A stretch of DNA of 35,130 nucleotides from an uncultured Bacilli bacterium (GTDB lineage Bacteria; Bacillota_I; Bacilli_A; RF39; UBA660). Every line of letters begins with the position of its first letter. Position 1 is the stretch's first letter. Below the pieces are notes generated by a model. It searched no databases. It saw only the letters and a list, made by a program, of their open reading frames with translations, and was not told where the DNA came from. A program made the position numbers and the translations under genes. Location: NCBI GenBank assembly GCA_947630195.1, contig CANRGQ010000003.1, forward strand, positions 1-35,130, given 5' to 3'. Of the stretch, positions 21,504-30,859 are shown in pieces.

Positions 21504-22001
21504 AATTTTATTAACAATTAATTTCGTAATTATTTTAGCTAGTTTAATATTATTATCATCTTTTTTATTACTGATAATAATTACGAGGCCACTACAATCA
21601 ATGGAAGTTATAATAGGTATGACACTAAAGTAAGCATTAGTATTAAAGTCATTCTCTAAATTTTCACTGGTATAAGATTCTCTATTATCAATTAAACTTT
21701 TATACTTTTCATTTAAAGTAGTATTATTTAACTCTTTTAAATTACTACTAGTGGCTATAATCTTTTCTCTATCACTAATAATAACTCCCACATTACAAAT
21801 ATCATAAATTATATTACAAAGATTTTCACTTATATCTTTAATATTTTCAACCTGGGAATATTTTTTAATAATTATAGCATTGTCTGAAGTATATATTTCT
21901 AAAGGTTCACCATCTCTAATACCTAAGTTATATCTTATTTCTTTCGGAACTACAATTCTTCCTAATTCATCTATTCTTCTAGTAATTCCACTTTTAATCA
22001 T
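21492..22001 (-). CDS. spoVT: Stage V sporulation protein T, AbrB-family regulator
   Basis: SpoVT is a forespore transcription regulator that tunes sigma-G-dependent genes. The 169 aa comprise an N-terminal AbrB swapped-hairpin domain (about 1-50, GITRRIDELGRIVVPKEIR ... EIYTSDNAIIIKKY) and a GAF-like C-terminal domain (about 55-165), which separates it from plain AbrB. The mfd-spoVT order is that of Bacillus. The start is ATG 22001, with AAGGAG about 12 bases upstream. GTATA (22046-22050) with TACAATA downstream might be a sigma-G-type promoter, but the match is weak. Confidence 0.93.
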   Translation of the reverse strand: MIKSGITRRIDELGRIVVPKEIRYNLGIRDGEPLEIYTSDNAIIIKKYSQVENIKDISENLCNIIYDICNVGVIISDREKIIATSSNLKELNNTTLNEKYKSLIDNRESYTSENLENDFNTNAYFSVIPIITSIDCSGLVIIISNKKDDNNIKLAKIITKLIVNKIDVN

Positions 22002-22049
22002 TTACTACCCACTCCTTTTTATATTGTAGGTAGTTTTTGGTATTTTATA

Positions 22050-25000
22050 CTAATTATCTTTAACCGCTAAAAGAAGTTTTACTAAATAGTAGATATAATG
22101 TTCTGGTAAGCCTTTATAAAACAAAGTAATAATAATATTTTTATGGAGATATTTAATATTAAATTTAGTTGAGATACTCATAGTTTCAAATAGTAATTTA
22201 TCTCCTTTAATATTATTAGATACTTCTTCTGGTAAAGTAATTTCCACAAAACGGTCAGTTTTATTAATTCTCGTAATATTTAACATTTTACATAGATTAG
22301 TAAACCACTCTTCATACATATAAACTTCCATATCACTATCAATTTTTCCGAATCTATCTTCTAGTTCGGCTTTTACTTCTCTTAATTTTTCTAAAGAGTC
22401 AATTTCATTAATCTTTTGATGAATTTCAATTTTAATATCTTCATCGGATACATAGTCATCTTTAATATGAGTAGATACTTCAATTAAGTTTTTATTATCG
22501 GTATCCTCTTCTTCCACATATTCGCCCTTAGCTTTTTTTAGCTCGTCTTCAATTAGTTTCATATACAAAGATATTCCTACCGAATCCACAAATCCTGCTT
22601 GATCACTACCAAAGATATCACCAGCTCCTCTTATCGATAAATCCCGCATCGCTATTTTATAACCACTTCCAAGTTCCGTAAATTCTTTAATGGCTTGGAG
22701 TCTTTTAACGGCAATATCATTTAGCATCTTTTGTTTATTGTATAAAAGATAAGCATAAGCAACCTTATCACTTCGTCCAACTCTTCCTCTTATTTGATAT
22801 AATTGAGCAAGGCCAAAATTATCGGCATCATAGACAATTAAAGTATTAGCATTTGCAATATCAATTCCATTTTCAATAATCGTCGTACAAATTAAAATAT
22901 CATATTCATAAGCCACAAAATCTTCCATAATTGTTTCGAGTTCTTCTTTACTCATTTTACCATGAGCTACTCTAATTCTAGCTTCCGGTACTAAAGTACT
23001 TATTTTACTTGCTATTTTATCTAAATCTTCAATCCGGTTATACAAAATAAATACTTGTCCTTTTCGAGATAATTCTTTATAAATAGCATCTTTCACTAAC
23101 AAATCTTGTTCTTCAATGACATAAGTTTGAACAGGATACCTATTAATTGGAGGTGTATCTATAATTGATAAATCTCTTAAACCCGATAAAGCCATCTTTA
23201 AAGTTCTTGGAATTGGGGTCGCTGATAAAGTTAGAACATTAACATCATTTTTATATTCTTTAATTTTTTCTTTATGTTTAACGCCGAAACGTTGTTCTTC
23301 ATCCACTACTAAAAGACCTAATTTAGAGGGTTTAATATCATCACTTAAAATCCTGTGAGTTCCCACTAAAATATCTATTTTACCCTCACTTAAAGCACTC
23401 AAAATATATTTGCCTTCTTTAGAAGTTGTAAAACGATTAAAAAGACGGATATTTACCGGAATATCTTTAAATCTTTCACAAATTACATTGTATTGTTGCT
23501 TAGCTAAAATCGTCGTTGGACACAAGTACATTACTTGATAGTTATTAATAACCGTTTTAAATATAGCTCGCATAGCCACTTCTGTTTTCCCAAAACCAAC
23601 ATCCCCACAAAGAAGTCTATCCATAGGAACTACACTATCTAAATCATTTTTAATCTCGGCAATGGCTTTAGTTTGGTCTTTAGTCTCTTCATAAGGAAAA
23701 GAGGAAGCAAAAAGACTTTCTTCTTCATAATCTTGATAAGCAATTCCTTTAATACTAGCTCTTTTTTGGTATAAATCTAAAAGTTCCTTCGAAATATCTT
23801 TAGCTTTCGCTTTAATATAAGTTTTTGTCTTGGCCCAACTTGCCGAATTTAGCTTATTAATCTTTGGTTTTATCCCATCTTTACTGGAATATTTATATAT
23901 AGAATTTATTTTTTCAACGGGAATATATATTTTATCATTACCTTCATATAAAAGTTGAATATAATCTTTTTCTAAACCATCTTTGGTTAAAGTAACAAGC
24001 CCATTATAAATACCTATGCCATGATTTAAATGGACAACATAATCGCCTTTTTCTAAATCATTATAACTTTTAATCTTTTTGCCAATATGTAAGTTATTTT
24101 TATATTTAGGCATTTCTTTTAAAGATGAGCCAATATCATATTCGGATACACAAACAATGTCATTAAAAATAAATCCTTTATTAATTCTTTTTTTAATGAT
24201 ATTAGCCTCTGGTATTAAATTTTTAATAGTTTTAACTTGTTTATCTAAGGAAAGATAAAAATAAACCTTTTTCTTTTCTTTTTGCCACCGATAATAAGTA
24301 TCTTTTAAAAGTTCAAAGTTTTCATTAAAACTAGGTATTTCTTTGGCTACAATATCCGTTGGATTATTAATGTTATCAATATATAGTTCAAATTTAGGAT
24401 TAATGTCTTCAAGATTATACATGTATTTTTCTGTTTCATTTTGTTTCTCTTGATATTCTAAGATTTCTTCCGATAATTTTTTATAAGCCACCATTATTTG
24501 ATCTTTATTTAGATAAACGACAATACCCTCATTTGAGTAATCATATAAAGAACTCTTATCAGTAGTTTCTACTTCCGTAAATGGTTTTAAAGTAATTTCT
24601 TTGATTTCTTTAATAGTTCTTTGATTATTTTCATCAAAATAACGAATAGATTCAATGGTATTATCAAACATTTCAATTCTTATTGGGTGTATTTCATTAA
24701 TGATATAGATATCGATTATAAAACCTCTTAAAGAATATTCACCAGATGTAGTTACTAATGATTCTTGTTTATAACCAAAGTCCTCCAGAGTGTTTATAAG
24801 ATTGTTTCTATTTATTTCGGTATTAACTTTTAAATTATAACTATTTTGACTACTTATACTAGGTAGATATTTTAAATATCCCATTAAGTTAGTAACAATA
24901 ATCATCTTTTTGTTTTTAATTTTTTCCAAAACATTTAATCTACCTAAACTAAATTCTGGTGACATTGCCACAACTTTAGAAGTAATAAAATCATCCATTG

Positions 25001-25196
25001 GAAATAATTCAACATCTTCCGTATGGGTTTTTAAAGCATTATAAACTTTATTACTTTCATATAAATTACTTGTTACTAAAATAACATTTTTATTTTCTTT
25101 TTTAAATAATTCTAGCAAGTAAAAAGCGATTAACTCATTTGTTAACCCATATGTCACAGCATTATTTTGAAAGTTAAAAAGTTTATCAAACGGCAT
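22050..25196 (-). CDS. mfd: Transcription-repair coupling factor
   Basis: Mfd removes RNA polymerase stalled at DNA lesions and recruits UvrAB. This copy has 1048 aa from ATG 25196, which follows GGAGG. The annotated-style TTG at 25208 contains that site. It is about 100 residues shorter than usual. Recognisable parts are the UvrB-like N-terminal region, the RNA-polymerase-interacting domain (about 375-440, with GDYVVHLNHGIGIY), the RecG-like translocase with Walker A GDVGFGKT at 531-538 and DEEQ at 632-635, helicase motifs (TATPIPRTL region, QIRGRVGRS), and the C-terminal TRCF domain. The order pth-mfd-spoVT is as in Bacillus, but fin is missing. Confidence 0.97.
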   Translation of the reverse strand: MPFDKLFNFQNNAVTYGLTNELIAFYLLELFKKENKNVILVTSNLYESNKVYNALKTHTEDVELFPMDDFITSKVVAMSPEFSLGRLNVLEKIKNKKMIIVTNLMGYLKYLPSISSQNSYNLKVNTEINRNNLINTLEDFGYKQESLVTTSGEYSLRGFIIDIYIINEIHPIRIEMFDNTIESIRYFDENNQRTIKEIKEITLKPFTEVETTDKSSLYDYSNEGIVVYLNKDQIMVAYKKLSEEILEYQEKQNETEKYMYNLEDINPKFELYIDNINNPTDIVAKEIPSFNENFELLKDTYYRWQKEKKKVYFYLSLDKQVKTIKNLIPEANIIKKRINKGFIFNDIVCVSEYDIGSSLKEMPKYKNNLHIGKKIKSYNDLEKGDYVVHLNHGIGIYNGLVTLTKDGLEKDYIQLLYEGNDKIYIPVEKINSIYKYSSKDGIKPKINKLNSASWAKTKTYIKAKAKDISKELLDLYQKRASIKGIAYQDYEEESLFASSFPYEETKDQTKAIAEIKNDLDSVVPMDRLLCGDVGFGKTEVAMRAIFKTVINNYQVMYLCPTTILAKQQYNVICERFKDIPVNIRLFNRFTTSKEGKYILSALSEGKIDILVGTHRILSDDIKPSKLGLLVVDEEQRFGVKHKEKIKEYKNDVNVLTLSATPIPRTLKMALSGLRDLSIIDTPPINRYPVQTYVIEEQDLLVKDAIYKELSRKGQVFILYNRIEDLDKIASKISTLVPEARIRVAHGKMSKEELETIMEDFVAYEYDILICTTIIENGIDIANANTLIVYDADNFGLAQLYQIRGRVGRSDKVAYAYLLYNKQKMLNDIAVKRLQAIKEFTELGSGYKIAMRDLSIRGAGDIFGSDQAGFVDSVGISLYMKLIEDELKKAKGEYVEEEDTDNKNLIEVSTHIKDDYVSDEDIKIEIHQKINEIDSLEKLREVKAELEDRFGKIDSDMEVYMYEEWFTNLCKMLNITRINKTDRFVEITLPEEVSNNIKGDKLLFETMSISTKFNIKYLHKNIIITLFYKGLPEHYIYYLVKLLLAVKDN

Positions 25197-25226
25197 ATTA
25201 TCCTCCAAAATTTATTACTTTATCTA

Positions 25227-25754
25227 TTACTTTTCAATATTACCATCAATAAAATTCTCGATTAATTCATTAAATTTAGGAAAGTTACTTTCAATTAATT
25301 TTAATTCTTCATCTGGTATTTTAGCTAAAACATATTTATCGGTAGGCATTAAACTATTCTTACCAATACCAACTTTTATTCTTAAGAACTCTTCACTAGA
25401 TAACTCACTTATAATTGATTTAATTCCATTATGGCCTCCCGATGAACTATTTTTCTTAACTTTATAGGTACCAACTTTTAAATCTAAATCATCTTGAATT
25501 ACTAAGATATCCTCAATTTTTATTTTATAAAATTTAACGACTTTACTTACAGCCATACCGGATAAGTTCATATAAGTAAGAGGTTTAATAAATATAACAT
25601 CTTCGCTATTTACCTCGGTGCTATAGAAATTACTTTCCATTTTATTTTTCCAATCAACTTTACCTAAGTAATTATCTAAAACCATAAATCCAATATTATG
25701 TCTGGTATTTTTATATTCTCTTCCAGGATTACCTAATCCTACTACAAGCTTCAT
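25227..25754 (-). CDS. pth: Peptidyl-tRNA hydrolase
   Basis: Pth releases tRNA from peptidyl-tRNAs dropped by the ribosome. The 175-aa protein has GLGNPGREY (6-14), catalytic His19 in NTRHNIGF, Asn63 in YMNLSG, the Asp pair in QDDLDL (88-89) and SGGHNGIKS (105-113). The start ATG overlaps the trmN6 stop (ATGA), so translation is coupled. mfd follows at 30 bases. Confidence 0.97.
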   Translation of the reverse strand: MKLVVGLGNPGREYKNTRHNIGFMVLDNYLGKVDWKNKMESNFYSTEVNSEDVIFIKPLTYMNLSGMAVSKVVKFYKIKIEDILVIQDDLDLKVGTYKVKKNSSSGGHNGIKSIISELSSEEFLRIKVGIGKNSLMPTDKYVLAKIPDEELKLIESNFPKFNELIENFIDGNIEK

Positions 25755-26473
25755 ACTTCCTCCTTAAATATATCTTGATAAGTAGTCCTTCCTTCAATAC
25801 TCACGGGATTACTTATTTTTATACCCATTTTACTATTTTTAATACATCTTACTAAAACCATACTAGGTTTATTTTTATCTTTAGTTTTAATAAGTTCAAT
25901 ATTTTTAACATTTAATTTATACTTATTACCTAAAATAATTATTTCATCTAATCTTTCAAGACGATGAATTAGATAAAACTCCCCCTTACTATTTAAGTGT
26001 TCACTTGCAATTCTAAAAATATCATCAAGAGTAACTAATATTTCATGGCGGGCTATAGCAAGAGGTTCAAAATCATTAGTATAACTTTTTTCATCCACCT
26101 TAAAATATGGGGGATTACAAGTAATTATATCATATTTTTTTAAACCTTTGATAGTTTTAATATCTAAAATATTACTATTATAGACAGTTATTTGATGGTC
26201 CAGTTTATTAAATGAAATGCTTTTAGCTGCTAAATCATAAATGTCTTTTTGAACTTCGATGGCCTCGATATTTGCTTTAGTTTTTGTTGATAATATTAGA
26301 GGTACTGAAGCATTACCAGTACACATATCTAATATTTCTTTAGTCCTATTGGTAATTTTTACATATTCCGCTAGTAAAATAGAATCTATTGAAAATTTAA
26401 AATGGGTATCATATTGATAAATTTTTAAATCATAATCATATAAATCATTCAATACTATCTTCGATGTTTTCAT
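25751..26473 (-). CDS. trmN6: tRNA1(Val) adenine-37 N6-methyltransferase family protein
   Basis: This 240-aa class I SAM methyltransferase of the YabB/YfiC family has a SAM loop at about 49-57 (DMCTGNASV) and the N6-adenine signature NPPY at 120-123. Bacillus YabB sits at the same place, after ricT. The start overlaps the end of ricT by 29 bases, without a clear ribosome binding site, suggesting coupling. The exact start is uncertain. Confidence 0.9.
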   Translation of the reverse strand: MKTSKIVLNDLYDYDLKIYQYDTHFKFSIDSILLAEYVKITNRTKEILDMCTGNASVPLILSTKTKANIEAIEVQKDIYDLAAKSISFNKLDHQITVYNSNILDIKTIKGLKKYDIITCNPPYFKVDEKSYTNDFEPLAIARHEILVTLDDIFRIASEHLNSKGEFYLIHRLERLDEIIILGNKYKLNVKNIELIKTKDKNKPSMVLVRCIKNSKMGIKISNPVSIEGRTTYQDIFKEEV

Positions 26474-27233
26474 TAAAATCTACTTCTTCTTTATTACTAC
26501 CCACTAAAACTTTACATTTACGATTTAAAACGTCCACACTGACAACCGAACCTTCGCCACTCGGTGTATTAATAGTATCACCAACATTCGGAAGTCCCTT
26601 ACTACATTCTAAATAATTATCATCTTCATATTGTAAACAGCATAAAAGACGACCACATAAACCATTTATTTTAGATGGATTTAAAGCTAAATTTTGATTT
26701 TTAGCCATATTCATCGAAATAGCGTCAATATGATTTAAGAATCTAGAACAACATATTCTGCCGCCACAAATACCAATACCCCCAATTTCTTTAGCTTTAT
26801 CACGGGCCCCAATTTGGCGAAGTTCAATTCTTGTGTGATATATTCCTGCTAGTCTTTTGGCAAGTTCCCTAAAGTCTACTCTTTCATCAGAAGTAAAATT
26901 AAATAATAATTGGGTTCGATCAAAAGTAAACTCCGCACTTAAAACATGCATATTAAGCCCTAAAGTTGCCACTAAACTTTTACATTTTTCTAAAGCGCCA
27001 CTAGCTTCATTTAAAAGTTTTAAGTATTCTTCTTTATCTTCTTCTTGGGCATATCTAATAATATTTTTATAACTATTTTCTTCTTCATCAGTGGAGATAA
27101 TACCACTAATCTTGCCATATTGTAGACCCTTTTCTGTTTCAACAATTACATAATTCCCACTTTTATAATCATCATTACCATTAAAATAATAACTTTTACC
27201 TTGTTCTTTAAATTTAACACTATAAACTTTCAT
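26445..27233 (-). CDS. ricT: PSP1-domain protein RicT (YaaT), RNase Y specificity factor
   Basis: RicT forms a complex with RicA and RicF that adapts RNase Y and is needed for sporulation and biofilm in Bacillus. The 262-aa protein has the PSP1 domain and the cysteine pattern CGGRICC (156-162), CGRLLCC (193-199) and Cys210, ligands for iron-sulfur clusters in the Bacillus complex. It starts with ATG 27233 inside the end of holB. In Bacillus yabA follows; here trmN6 overlaps directly. Confidence 0.95.
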   Translation of the reverse strand: MKVYSVKFKEQGKSYYFNGNDDYKSGNYVIVETEKGLQYGKISGIISTDEEENSYKNIIRYAQEEDKEEYLKLLNEASGALEKCKSLVATLGLNMHVLSAEFTFDRTQLLFNFTSDERVDFRELAKRLAGIYHTRIELRQIGARDKAKEIGGIGICGGRICCSRFLNHIDAISMNMAKNQNLALNPSKINGLCGRLLCCLQYEDDNYLECSKGLPNVGDTINTPSGEGSVVSVDVLNRKCKVLVGSNKEEVDFNENIEDSIE

Positions 27234-28098
27234 TATTAATGGCCTCCATTTCTATTACAAACTTATCTAGTAACAAATCTAAATTAACATTATAAGTTAA
27301 CTCTTTCAAATAGTCTATTAATAAATTAACTTTCTTTTTTAGATTATTTATATTTAATTTATCTAAGAATAATAAATTATCCTTTATTTCTTTACCAAGT
27401 ATTTTATTATTCAAAGCTTCTTTATATTTTTTTAAAGCCATTTGCATTAAAATTTTAATGTCATCCTTGGTATATTCTCCTAGACACTCTTTATTATACA
27501 AGATTAATTTACTTTTTTCCATTTCTATTTTTGTTAAATAGTCATTTAAAGTATCTAAATAATTATTATATTCCTCTTCATTAAGTCCTAATTCTTCAAA
27601 ATCACTATTGGTAAAATTTACATCAATATTTTGACATCTACTTACAATAGTGGAAATAACATTATCTTTATTATTAGTGATAAAGAAACCTATAACATCT
27701 CCATCGGGTTCTTCTAAGAATTTTAACATTGTATTAGCGGATTCCTTATTCATCTTTTCGGCATTCTTGATTATATAAATATTTTCCTTAGTATATTGGG
27801 AATCTTTCGAAAATAAATATTTAAGTTCTAAAATTTGTTCTTTTTTAATAAAGGTTCCATCTGGCTCAATTACTTTTAAACTAGGAAGATTATGAACATC
27901 AATTAAATGACATAAAGAACACTTATTACAATTATCCACATATTCATTAACGCAAAAAATGTTCTTTATAACTTTTAAAAGAACTTCATAACATTTAGCA
28001 ATATTATTAGTTGATATCAAATATGCATGAGCTAATTTTTTATCGTGATAATATTGAATTAAATTTTCTAAAGCACTACTTTCTATACTTACCTCCAA
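27220..28098 (-). CDS. holB: DNA polymerase III delta-prime subunit
   Basis: Delta-prime is part of the clamp loader. The 292-aa frame lacks a Walker A (LISTNNIAKCY replaces it), as expected, and has the zinc module Cys49, Cys57, Cys60 and Cys63, KFLEEP and the SRCQ sensor. The start is odd. TTG 28098 follows bofA directly but contains the only ribosome binding site (GGAGGT). An ATA codon five bases after that site (28086) would give a protein starting at the natural family position. It overlaps ricT by 14 bases. Confidence 0.93.
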   Translation of the reverse strand: MEVSIESSALENLIQYYHDKKLAHAYLISTNNIAKCYEVLLKVIKNIFCVNEYVDNCNKCSLCHLIDVHNLPSLKVIEPDGTFIKKEQILELKYLFSKDSQYTKENIYIIKNAEKMNKESANTMLKFLEEPDGDVIGFFITNNKDNVISTIVSRCQNIDVNFTNSDFEELGLNEEEYNNYLDTLNDYLTKIEMEKSKLILYNKECLGEYTKDDIKILMQMALKKYKEALNNKILGKEIKDNLLFLDKLNINNLKKKVNLLIDYLKELTYNVNLDLLLDKFVIEMEAINNESL

Positions 28099-28284
28099 TT
28101 ACAAGATATAGAGAATAGCAAATAGTGATAATAAACCAGGTACTCCTAAAAAGGAAGTAACAGTTATAGTTGAAATATTTATTGGTAAATAAACCCCAAC
28201 ATTTTTAAGCATTATATTAATACCATAGATAATTCCAAATGCAAATACTACTCTTTTTAAGATTATACCTAGTTTATTCATCAT
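28099..28284 (-). CDS. bofA: BofA family sporulation membrane protein
   Basis: BofA inhibits the SpoIVFB protease that activates pro-sigma-K in the mother cell. This 61-aa protein (ATG 28284 after GGGTGAT) has two membrane helices and the family ending INIMLKNVGVYLPINISTITVTSFLGVPG (parts: GINIML, LPINISTI, FLGVPG). Its place after recR matches Bacillus (recR-yaaL-bofA). It suggests that a sigma-K checkpoint still exists. The stop touches the holB frame. Confidence 0.85.
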   Translation of the reverse strand: MMNKLGIILKRVVFAFGIIYGINIMLKNVGVYLPINISTITVTSFLGVPGLLSLFAILYIL

Positions 28285-28303
28285 AATATCACCCACTAAA
28301 TTT

Positions 28304-28319
28304 TATTTCCCGGGAAATA
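28304..28319. promoter_or_regulatory. Noc-binding site (NBS)
   Basis: TATTTCCCGGGAAATA is a perfect palindrome containing ATTTCCCGGGAAAT, the published binding sequence of the nucleoid-occlusion protein Noc. An identical 16-mer lies at 31631-31646. It lies between recR and bofA. Confidence 0.7.
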
Positions 28320-28322
28320 TTT

Positions 28323-28925
28323 TTATTCCGAAATCTTTTTGCGATCCTCTAATGCCTTGTCTAAAGTTATAATATCTAAGTAATCAATTTCCGCTCCCAT
28401 TGGAATGCCATATGATAATCTAGATATTGTAACATTTTTCTTTTCAAATATTTTTTTTATATAAAGAGTTGTGGTTTCTCCTTCAATTGTAGATTTTAAT
28501 GCTAGAATTAATTCCGGATTTTCAGCTTCTTCAACTCTTTTTACTAATGATGATATATTAATATCTTCAGGTCCAATGTCATCCATTGGGGATATAAGTC
28601 CATTAAGAACATGATATACTCCTTTATAATTACCAACTTTTTCAAAAGAAAAGACACTTTTATAATCTTCAATAACACATATTAGATTTTTATCTCTTGT
28701 ACTATCACTACAAATATTACATATATCATTTTCGGTTAATTGTCCACATATTTGGCAATTTTTTAATTTAGACTTGGTATTTTCTAATACCTTAGCCATA
28801 TCTTTTAAATCATCATCTTTTAAATCGATGGTTGCAAGAGCCATTCTTTCGGCAGATTTATCGCCAACGCCAGGCATCTTTTTATAAAAATTAATTATTT
28901 TTTCTAATGTTTCTGGATATATCAT
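28323..28925 (-). CDS. recR: Recombination protein RecR
   Basis: RecR works with RecO to load RecA at gaps. The 200-aa protein has an N-terminal helix-hairpin-helix (MPGVGDKSAERMA), a zinc finger of Cys57, Cys60, Cys69 and Cys72, and a Toprim domain (ICVIEDYKSVFSFEK onward). The C-terminal segment ISRLSYGIPMGAEIDYLD is the family signature. It starts 2 bases after the ybaB stop. Confidence 0.97.
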   Translation of the reverse strand: MIYPETLEKIINFYKKMPGVGDKSAERMALATIDLKDDDLKDMAKVLENTKSKLKNCQICGQLTENDICNICSDSTRDKNLICVIEDYKSVFSFEKVGNYKGVYHVLNGLISPMDDIGPEDINISSLVKRVEEAENPELILALKSTIEGETTTLYIKKIFEKKNVTISRLSYGIPMGAEIDYLDIITLDKALEDRKKISE

Positions 28926-28927
28926 AA

Positions 28928-29227
28928 TTACATTAACCCATCTAAGGCCCCAGCATATTGACCTAATTTTTCATTCATGGCTTTACTTATTTTAAGTAAG
29001 GCATCTTTACTGGCAATTAAATACATATCTTCTAATATTTCTTTATCTTCCTCAGATATTGGTCCTTCCTTGGTTATCTTAACACTCTTTACTTCTTTTG
29101 AACCAGTATAAGTTATTTCTACCCATTCACTTTTACCCACAAATTCTGTTTTTTCTAACTCCTCTTTTTTAGCTGTTATTTCTCTTTGAATTTTTTGGGC
29201 TTGAGCCATTAAATTTTGCATATTCAT
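28928..29227 (-). CDS. ybaB: YbaB/EbfC nucleoid-associated protein
   Basis: YbaB-family proteins bind DNA as dimers and are almost always encoded between dnaX and recR, as here. ATG 29227 follows a perfect AGGAGG at 8 bases (99 aa). The start is MNMQNLMAQAQKIQREI. A GTG three codons earlier overlaps the ribosome binding site. The helix-strand-helix layout and the ending ALDGLM are typical. Confidence 0.95.
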   Translation of the reverse strand: MNMQNLMAQAQKIQREITAKKEELEKTEFVGKSEWVEITYTGSKEVKSVKITKEGPISEEDKEILEDMYLIASKDALLKISKAMNEKLGQYAGALDGLM

Positions 29228-29240
29228 ATAATTCACCTCC

Positions 29241-30806
29241 TTAAATTATTTCTACTTTATCTTTATCAAAAACATCATTTATTTCGGTTTTTGATTCCAA
29301 TACTTTTTCTTCAATGTATTTATACTCTTTTTTATTTTTTAAATTAGTAATGTATTTTTCTTTTTCTTGATTCCAACGGTCTTCGCCAATAAACACTAAT
29401 TTATATTTTCCAATATTTTCTTTTTCGATATCATTTTCTATTTCTAAAGACATTTTATTAGCCATATCAACATTATGTTTATTATTAGTAGTTAAAATTA
29501 GATAGGAAGTTGAAGCCGCTACTACATTACTATCTTCTAATACGGCTTTTGTTTTACCATTATTAGAAATAGTTAAATAATTCTTTAAATCTTTTTTAGC
29601 TTGTTCCAAAGCTGTTTTTTTGGCTTCAACAAAACAATTATTAATTCTAATATTTATAAATTCTTCTAAATTATCATTTATACTACTTTCTATCTTATTT
29701 TCATCAGTATCGGTTTGATTATTTTCAATATATTCTTCTTTTTTTACTTCTTTTTCAACACTAGATTTTTTTATTTCTTTATCAGTATTAAAATATTCTA
29801 ATAAAATCATTTCTAATATGGTATAAGAATCAACATTAATATTTATTTTAGATAAACTATCAGCAAGACTTAATATCATATTTTTATAATCAGTAAATTG
29901 AAGTCTGTTATATTGACCATTTATTTTATAATTTTTAGCTTTATTACTTACGACATCGATTATTTTCTTGATTAAACTTTTATAATCAACCGCTCTATTA
30001 CGATATTCATTTACCAGATTTAAAAATTTATCAACATCATTATCCTCAATAGTTTGAATTAAATCGTTAATACCTTTTTGCGAAATAGTTTTAATTTGTT
30101 TTTCAATTAAATCTAAAGTTATTTTATCAGCATTTTTAGATAATTGATCTAAAAGACTTAAAGCATCCCGCATGCCACCTTCCGAAAGATAAGCAATTTC
30201 CTCTAAGGCATCATCATCAATATTTATATTTTCCAACTTACAAATTTCTTTTAATCTTTTAACAATATCGCTAACTTTTATCTTTTGAAAATCAAATCTT
30301 TGACATCTTGATAAAATAGTAATTGGAACATTTTCAATATTAGTAGTAGCTAATATAAATATTGAATGTGCTGGTGGTTCCTCTAATGTTAATAACAAGG
30401 CGTTAAAAGCACTTGTTGATAACATATGAACTTCATCGATAATATATACTTTATATTTACCATTTGTCGGAGTTAATTTAACATTTTCAATTAATCCTCT
30501 TATTTCATCAACACCATTATTTGAGGCCGCATCAATTTCTATAATATCGGGATTATCGTGAAAATTTGTACAAAAATCACATTTTCCACATGGCGAACCA
30601 TCAACAGGCTCTAAACAATTTATGGCTTTCGAAAACACCTTTGCTGTTGTTGTTTTTCCAGTCCCTCTAGGTCCAGAAAAAATATAAGCATGGGATATAT
30701 TGTTATGAATAATTGAATTTTTTAATGTTTTAATTATATAATCTTGACCAATAATATTTTCAAAATCATCAGGTCTATATTTTCGATATAGTACTTTGTA
30801 TTTCAT
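29241..30806 (-). CDS. dnaX: DNA polymerase III subunits gamma/tau
   Basis: DnaX is the ATPase of the clamp loader and links the replicative polymerases. The 521-aa protein has Walker A GPRGTGKT (45-52), zinc ligands Cys64, Cys73, Cys76 and Cys79, DEVH (124-127), LEEPP and the SRC arginine finger (166-168). Domain III and a charged linker follow, then a tau-type C-terminal domain. The start is ATG 30806, 9 bases after AAAGGAA. It begins the dnaX-ybaB-recR-bofA-holB run. Confidence 0.97.
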   Translation of the reverse strand: MKYKVLYRKYRPDDFENIIGQDYIIKTLKNSIIHNNISHAYIFSGPRGTGKTTTAKVFSKAINCLEPVDGSPCGKCDFCTNFHDNPDIIEIDAASNNGVDEIRGLIENVKLTPTNGKYKVYIIDEVHMLSTSAFNALLLTLEEPPAHSIFILATTNIENVPITILSRCQRFDFQKIKVSDIVKRLKEICKLENINIDDDALEEIAYLSEGGMRDALSLLDQLSKNADKITLDLIEKQIKTISQKGINDLIQTIEDNDVDKFLNLVNEYRNRAVDYKSLIKKIIDVVSNKAKNYKINGQYNRLQFTDYKNMILSLADSLSKININVDSYTILEMILLEYFNTDKEIKKSSVEKEVKKEEYIENNQTDTDENKIESSINDNLEEFINIRINNCFVEAKKTALEQAKKDLKNYLTISNNGKTKAVLEDSNVVAASTSYLILTTNNKHNVDMANKMSLEIENDIEKENIGKYKLVFIGEDRWNQEKEKYITNLKNKKEYKYIEEKVLESKTEINDVFDKDKVEII

Positions 30807-30828
30807 GATGCAATTCCTTTCACCTTTA

Positions 30829-30837
30829 ATTATACCA
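30829..30837 (-). promoter_or_regulatory. Extended -10 promoter of the dnaX operon
   Basis: On the minus strand TATGGTATAAT gives TATAAT (30829-30834) with a TGG extension, about 20 bases before the dnaX start. The -35 is weak. Confidence 0.5.
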
Positions 30838-30859
30838 TATTAAAGATGATTTTTTACCA

